A stretch of 7,284 bases of DNA from an uncultured Pseudomonadota bacterium. Its GTDB lineage: Bacteria; Pseudomonadota; Alphaproteobacteria; RF32; CAG-239. The stretch is from the NCBI GenBank assembly GCA_902795745.1, contig CADBMG010000012.1:1-7284 (forward strand), in the 5' to 3' direction. This document shows positions 6,299-7,284 of the stretch, piece after piece. Position numbers and translations under genes: made by a program. Each line of letters opens with the position of its first letter. Positions within the stretch are counted from its first letter, which is position 1. Under the pieces are notes generated by a model, which was given only the letters and a program-made list of their open reading frames with translations, was not told where the DNA came from and did not search any database.

Positions 6299-6571
6299 TT
6301 ATTTGATCAAATCTTTTTCAACTTTTGCAATAATATCAGCAAGCGAAATATTCAAAGCATTGGTTATACGAATAAGAGTATAGAGAGTCGGGCGGCGCTG
6401 ATGATGAAATATAAAGCTGAGGGATGGCTCACTCAGTTGTGTTATTTGCGCTAAAAGATAACGGCTGATTCGGCGTTTTTTCATCTCTTCGCCAATTAAG
6501 TCGACCACTTTATCGCTGAATATTTGCGCCTCTCTTATCTTCATGAAAGCCATAATAAAATATCTTGACAT
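6299..6571 (-). CDS. Small Cro/C1-type helix-turn-helix regulator
   Basis: The product is a single-domain DNA-binding protein of up to 90 residues. Residues about 24-81 fit the five-helix Cro/C1 (XRE) fold: the recognition unit is ISRYLLAQITQLSEPSLSFIF (35-55, turn near 43-46), then RRPTLYTLIRITNALNISLADII (59-81), matching the common pattern with a PTL-type linker and a final SLADII helix. No ligand-binding or enzymatic domain is attached and no toxin partner is adjacent. Three Met codons compete as start: residue 1 (6571), residue 7 (6553) and residue 10 (6544). None has a good ribosome binding site; the longest is given. The gene is divergent from the Stealth gene and shares its control region, so regulation of itself and that gene is the simplest reading (inference). 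It precedes the rplJL promoter on the same strand with no terminator visible between. Confidence 0.85.
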   Translation of the reverse strand: MSRYFIMAFMKIREAQIFSDKVVDLIGEEMKKRRISRYLLAQITQLSEPSLSFIFHHQRRPTLYTLIRITNALNISLADIIAKVEKDLIK

Positions 6572-6592
6572 TTCTTAATACTTAACTATAGT
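6565..6592 (+). promoter_or_regulatory. Sigma-70 promoter for the Stealth gene
   Basis: A perfect -35 box TTGACA (6565-6570), a 16-bp spacer and TATAGT (6587-6592, five of six to consensus) point toward the Stealth gene, with a predicted start near 6599 and a 5' untranslated region of about 90 nt. The -35 box overlaps the first possible start codon of the divergent regulator gene. Confidence 0.65.
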
Positions 6593-6594
6593 TA
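6583..6594. promoter_or_regulatory. Perfect 12-bp palindrome, candidate operator
   Basis: TAACTATAGTTA is a perfect inverted repeat with no spacer. It covers the -10 box of the plus-strand promoter and lies 11 bp upstream of the longest start of the regulator gene. Cro/C1 proteins bind such dyads as dimers, so a dimer here could block both directions. A nearby imperfect dyad CCATA-6-TATGG (6613-6628) might be a second site. Confidence 0.45.
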
Positions 6595-6604
6595 TATAAA
6601 TAAC

Positions 6605-6610
6605 ATTGTA
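6605..6610 (-). promoter_or_regulatory. Possible -10 box of the regulator gene
   Basis: TACAAT on the minus strand is five of six to the -10 consensus and would start transcription near 6598, just before the palindrome and about 27 nt before the longest start codon. No good -35 box stands 16-18 bp upstream, and the region is AT-rich, so the call is weak. TTGCAA (6646-6651) with CATAGT (6622-6627) at 18-bp spacing is an alternative. Confidence 0.25.
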
Positions 6611-6691
6611 TACCATATGACACTATGGACTATGAAAAAGTAGTATTGCAATGTCATAAAATTCTGAATTGATCTCAAACGGGAGAAATAA

Positions 6692-7284
6692 ATGGATATT
6701 GATTTGGTTTATTTATGGGTAGATGGCAATGATCCGGAATTTATGAAACGTCGGCAAAAAGCCTTACAGACTATTAATAAAGAGTATGATATTGAGGCGA
6801 CATCGGAAGGTAGAGTTATTCAAGTTGACGAGCTTAAGTACTCGCTACGCTCGGTTGAAAAATATATGCCCTGGATTCATCACATTTTTATAGTGACGGA
6901 TCACCAAACTCCAATGTGGCTTAATCTAAATAATCCCAAAATAAGCGTAATAGATCAATCTGTTATACTGCCCAAAAGCGTCAAATATTGTTACAATTCG
7001 AATGCCATAGAAAGTGTGCTGTATAAAATACCGAATTTGGCAGAACATTTTATTTATGCGAATGACGATATGTTTGTAAATAAAAAAGTTAATCCTAATT
7101 TTTTCTTTGATAATAAGGGTAGGTGTATTGTTCGCGGCGACTACAAAACTTTTAATCCGCAAAAAAGTTTATATGACGGACAGCTTATGTATGTTCATGC
7201 TAAAATAAAAGAAAAATTTGGCATAGATTATCCTATTAATCCTCATCATAATTTTGATGCTTATTTGAAAAGTGATTATGAGGC
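6692..7284 (+). CDS. Stealth-family capsular polysaccharide phosphotransferase, N-terminal part
   Basis: The frame opens at ATG 6692 after a good GGGAG ribosome binding site (6681-6685) and runs off the right edge after 197 codons. It begins with the Stealth conserved region 1 motif DIDLVYLWVDGNDPE (2-16). Region 2 follows: VDELKYSLRSVEKYMPWIHH (45-64), IFIVTD (65-70), NSNAIESVLYKIPNL (102-116) and FIYANDDMFV (120-129). PHHNFDAYLKSD (184-195) fits the start of region 3. Known Stealth proteins transfer hexose-1-phosphate or N-acetylhexosamine-1-phosphate from nucleotide sugars to build phosphodiester-linked capsule or exopolysaccharide chains, so a cytoplasmic, membrane-associated role in surface glycan synthesis is expected. 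The sugar cannot be told from sequence. The start is well fixed because family members begin close to the DLVYLWVDG motif. The gene appears to be the first of a rightward unit, possibly a glycan locus, outside the window. Confidence 0.93.
   Translation, partial: MDIDLVYLWVDGNDPEFMKRRQKALQTINKEYDIEATSEGRVIQVDELKYSLRSVEKYMPWIHHIFIVTDHQTPMWLNLNNPKISVIDQSVILPKSVKYCYNSNAIESVLYKIPNLAEHFIYANDDMFVNKKVNPNFFFDNKGRCIVRGDYKTFNPQKSLYDGQLMYVHAKIKEKFGIDYPINPHHNFDAYLKSDYE

Noticed and set aside
6215..6454. Plus-strand 79-codon frame across the HTH gene
   Set aside because: It is antisense to the clear Cro/C1-type protein and has no motif or ribosome binding site.
6299..6571. Antitoxin of a toxin-antitoxin pair
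   Set aside because: No small toxin-like gene lies on either side; the neighbours are the rplJL promoter and the Stealth gene.
6645..6652. ATTGCAAT palindrome as an operator
   Set aside because: An 8-bp palindrome is expected by chance in AT-rich DNA, and it is not tied to a promoter box with good spacing.
6926..7162. Minus-strand frame within the Stealth gene
   Set aside because: The plus-strand Stealth reading has strong conserved motifs throughout this interval; the opposite strand has none.
6600..7284. Recent horizontal transfer of the regulator/Stealth region
   Set aside because: Stealth genes are often in variable glycan loci, but base composition looks much like the rest of the window by eye and no mobile element, direct repeat or integration site is visible.

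Overview
The window reads as chromosomal DNA of a Gram-negative, AT-rich alphaproteobacterium, possibly a host-associated or uncultured lineage. The taxonomic reading rests on three things. LpxI, rather than LpxH, is used for lipid A synthesis and sits directly before lpxB. The ComEC homologue has the alphaproteobacterial form without a metallo-beta-lactamase active site. The untranslated leader of rplJ carries a nested stem with the CUUAAU and UAGACGG elements I associate with alphaproteobacterial L10 leaders. Low GC is judged by eye and genus is not resolvable.

Layout, left to right. Bases 3-218 are the 3' end of an unrecognised plus-strand gene. Bases 284-4237 are a tight plus-strand operon, lpxI-lpxB-comEC, with 4-bp and 17-bp overlaps. 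The first two genes make the lipid A disaccharide backbone and the third encodes a DNA-uptake channel homologue. comEC collides tail to tail, with an 11-bp overlap, with a minus-strand gene (4227-4796) for a small single-pass membrane protein. Further right on the minus strand is a self-contained ribosomal stalk operon: a near-consensus promoter at 6233-6261, a leader of about 260 nt with an L10 autoregulatory structure, rplJ starting at GTG, a long 168-bp spacer, rplL, and a clear intrinsic terminator at 4886-4917. The usual partners rplK-rplA and rpoB-rpoC are absent from both flanks.

At the right end, a minus-strand Cro/C1-type helix-turn-helix gene (6299-6571) is divergent from the start of a plus-strand Stealth-family capsule phosphotransferase gene (6692 to window end). 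A good sigma-70 promoter pointing to the Stealth gene overlaps the 5' end of the regulator gene, and a perfect 12-bp palindrome covers its -10 box. That arrangement suggests the small regulator controls itself and the surface-polysaccharide gene.

Most of the window is housekeeping. I see no CRISPR array, tRNA, rRNA, insertion sequence or toxin-antitoxin pair. The parts most worth following are the regulator/Stealth divergent pair, the detached rplJL unit, and the lpxIB-comEC coupling.
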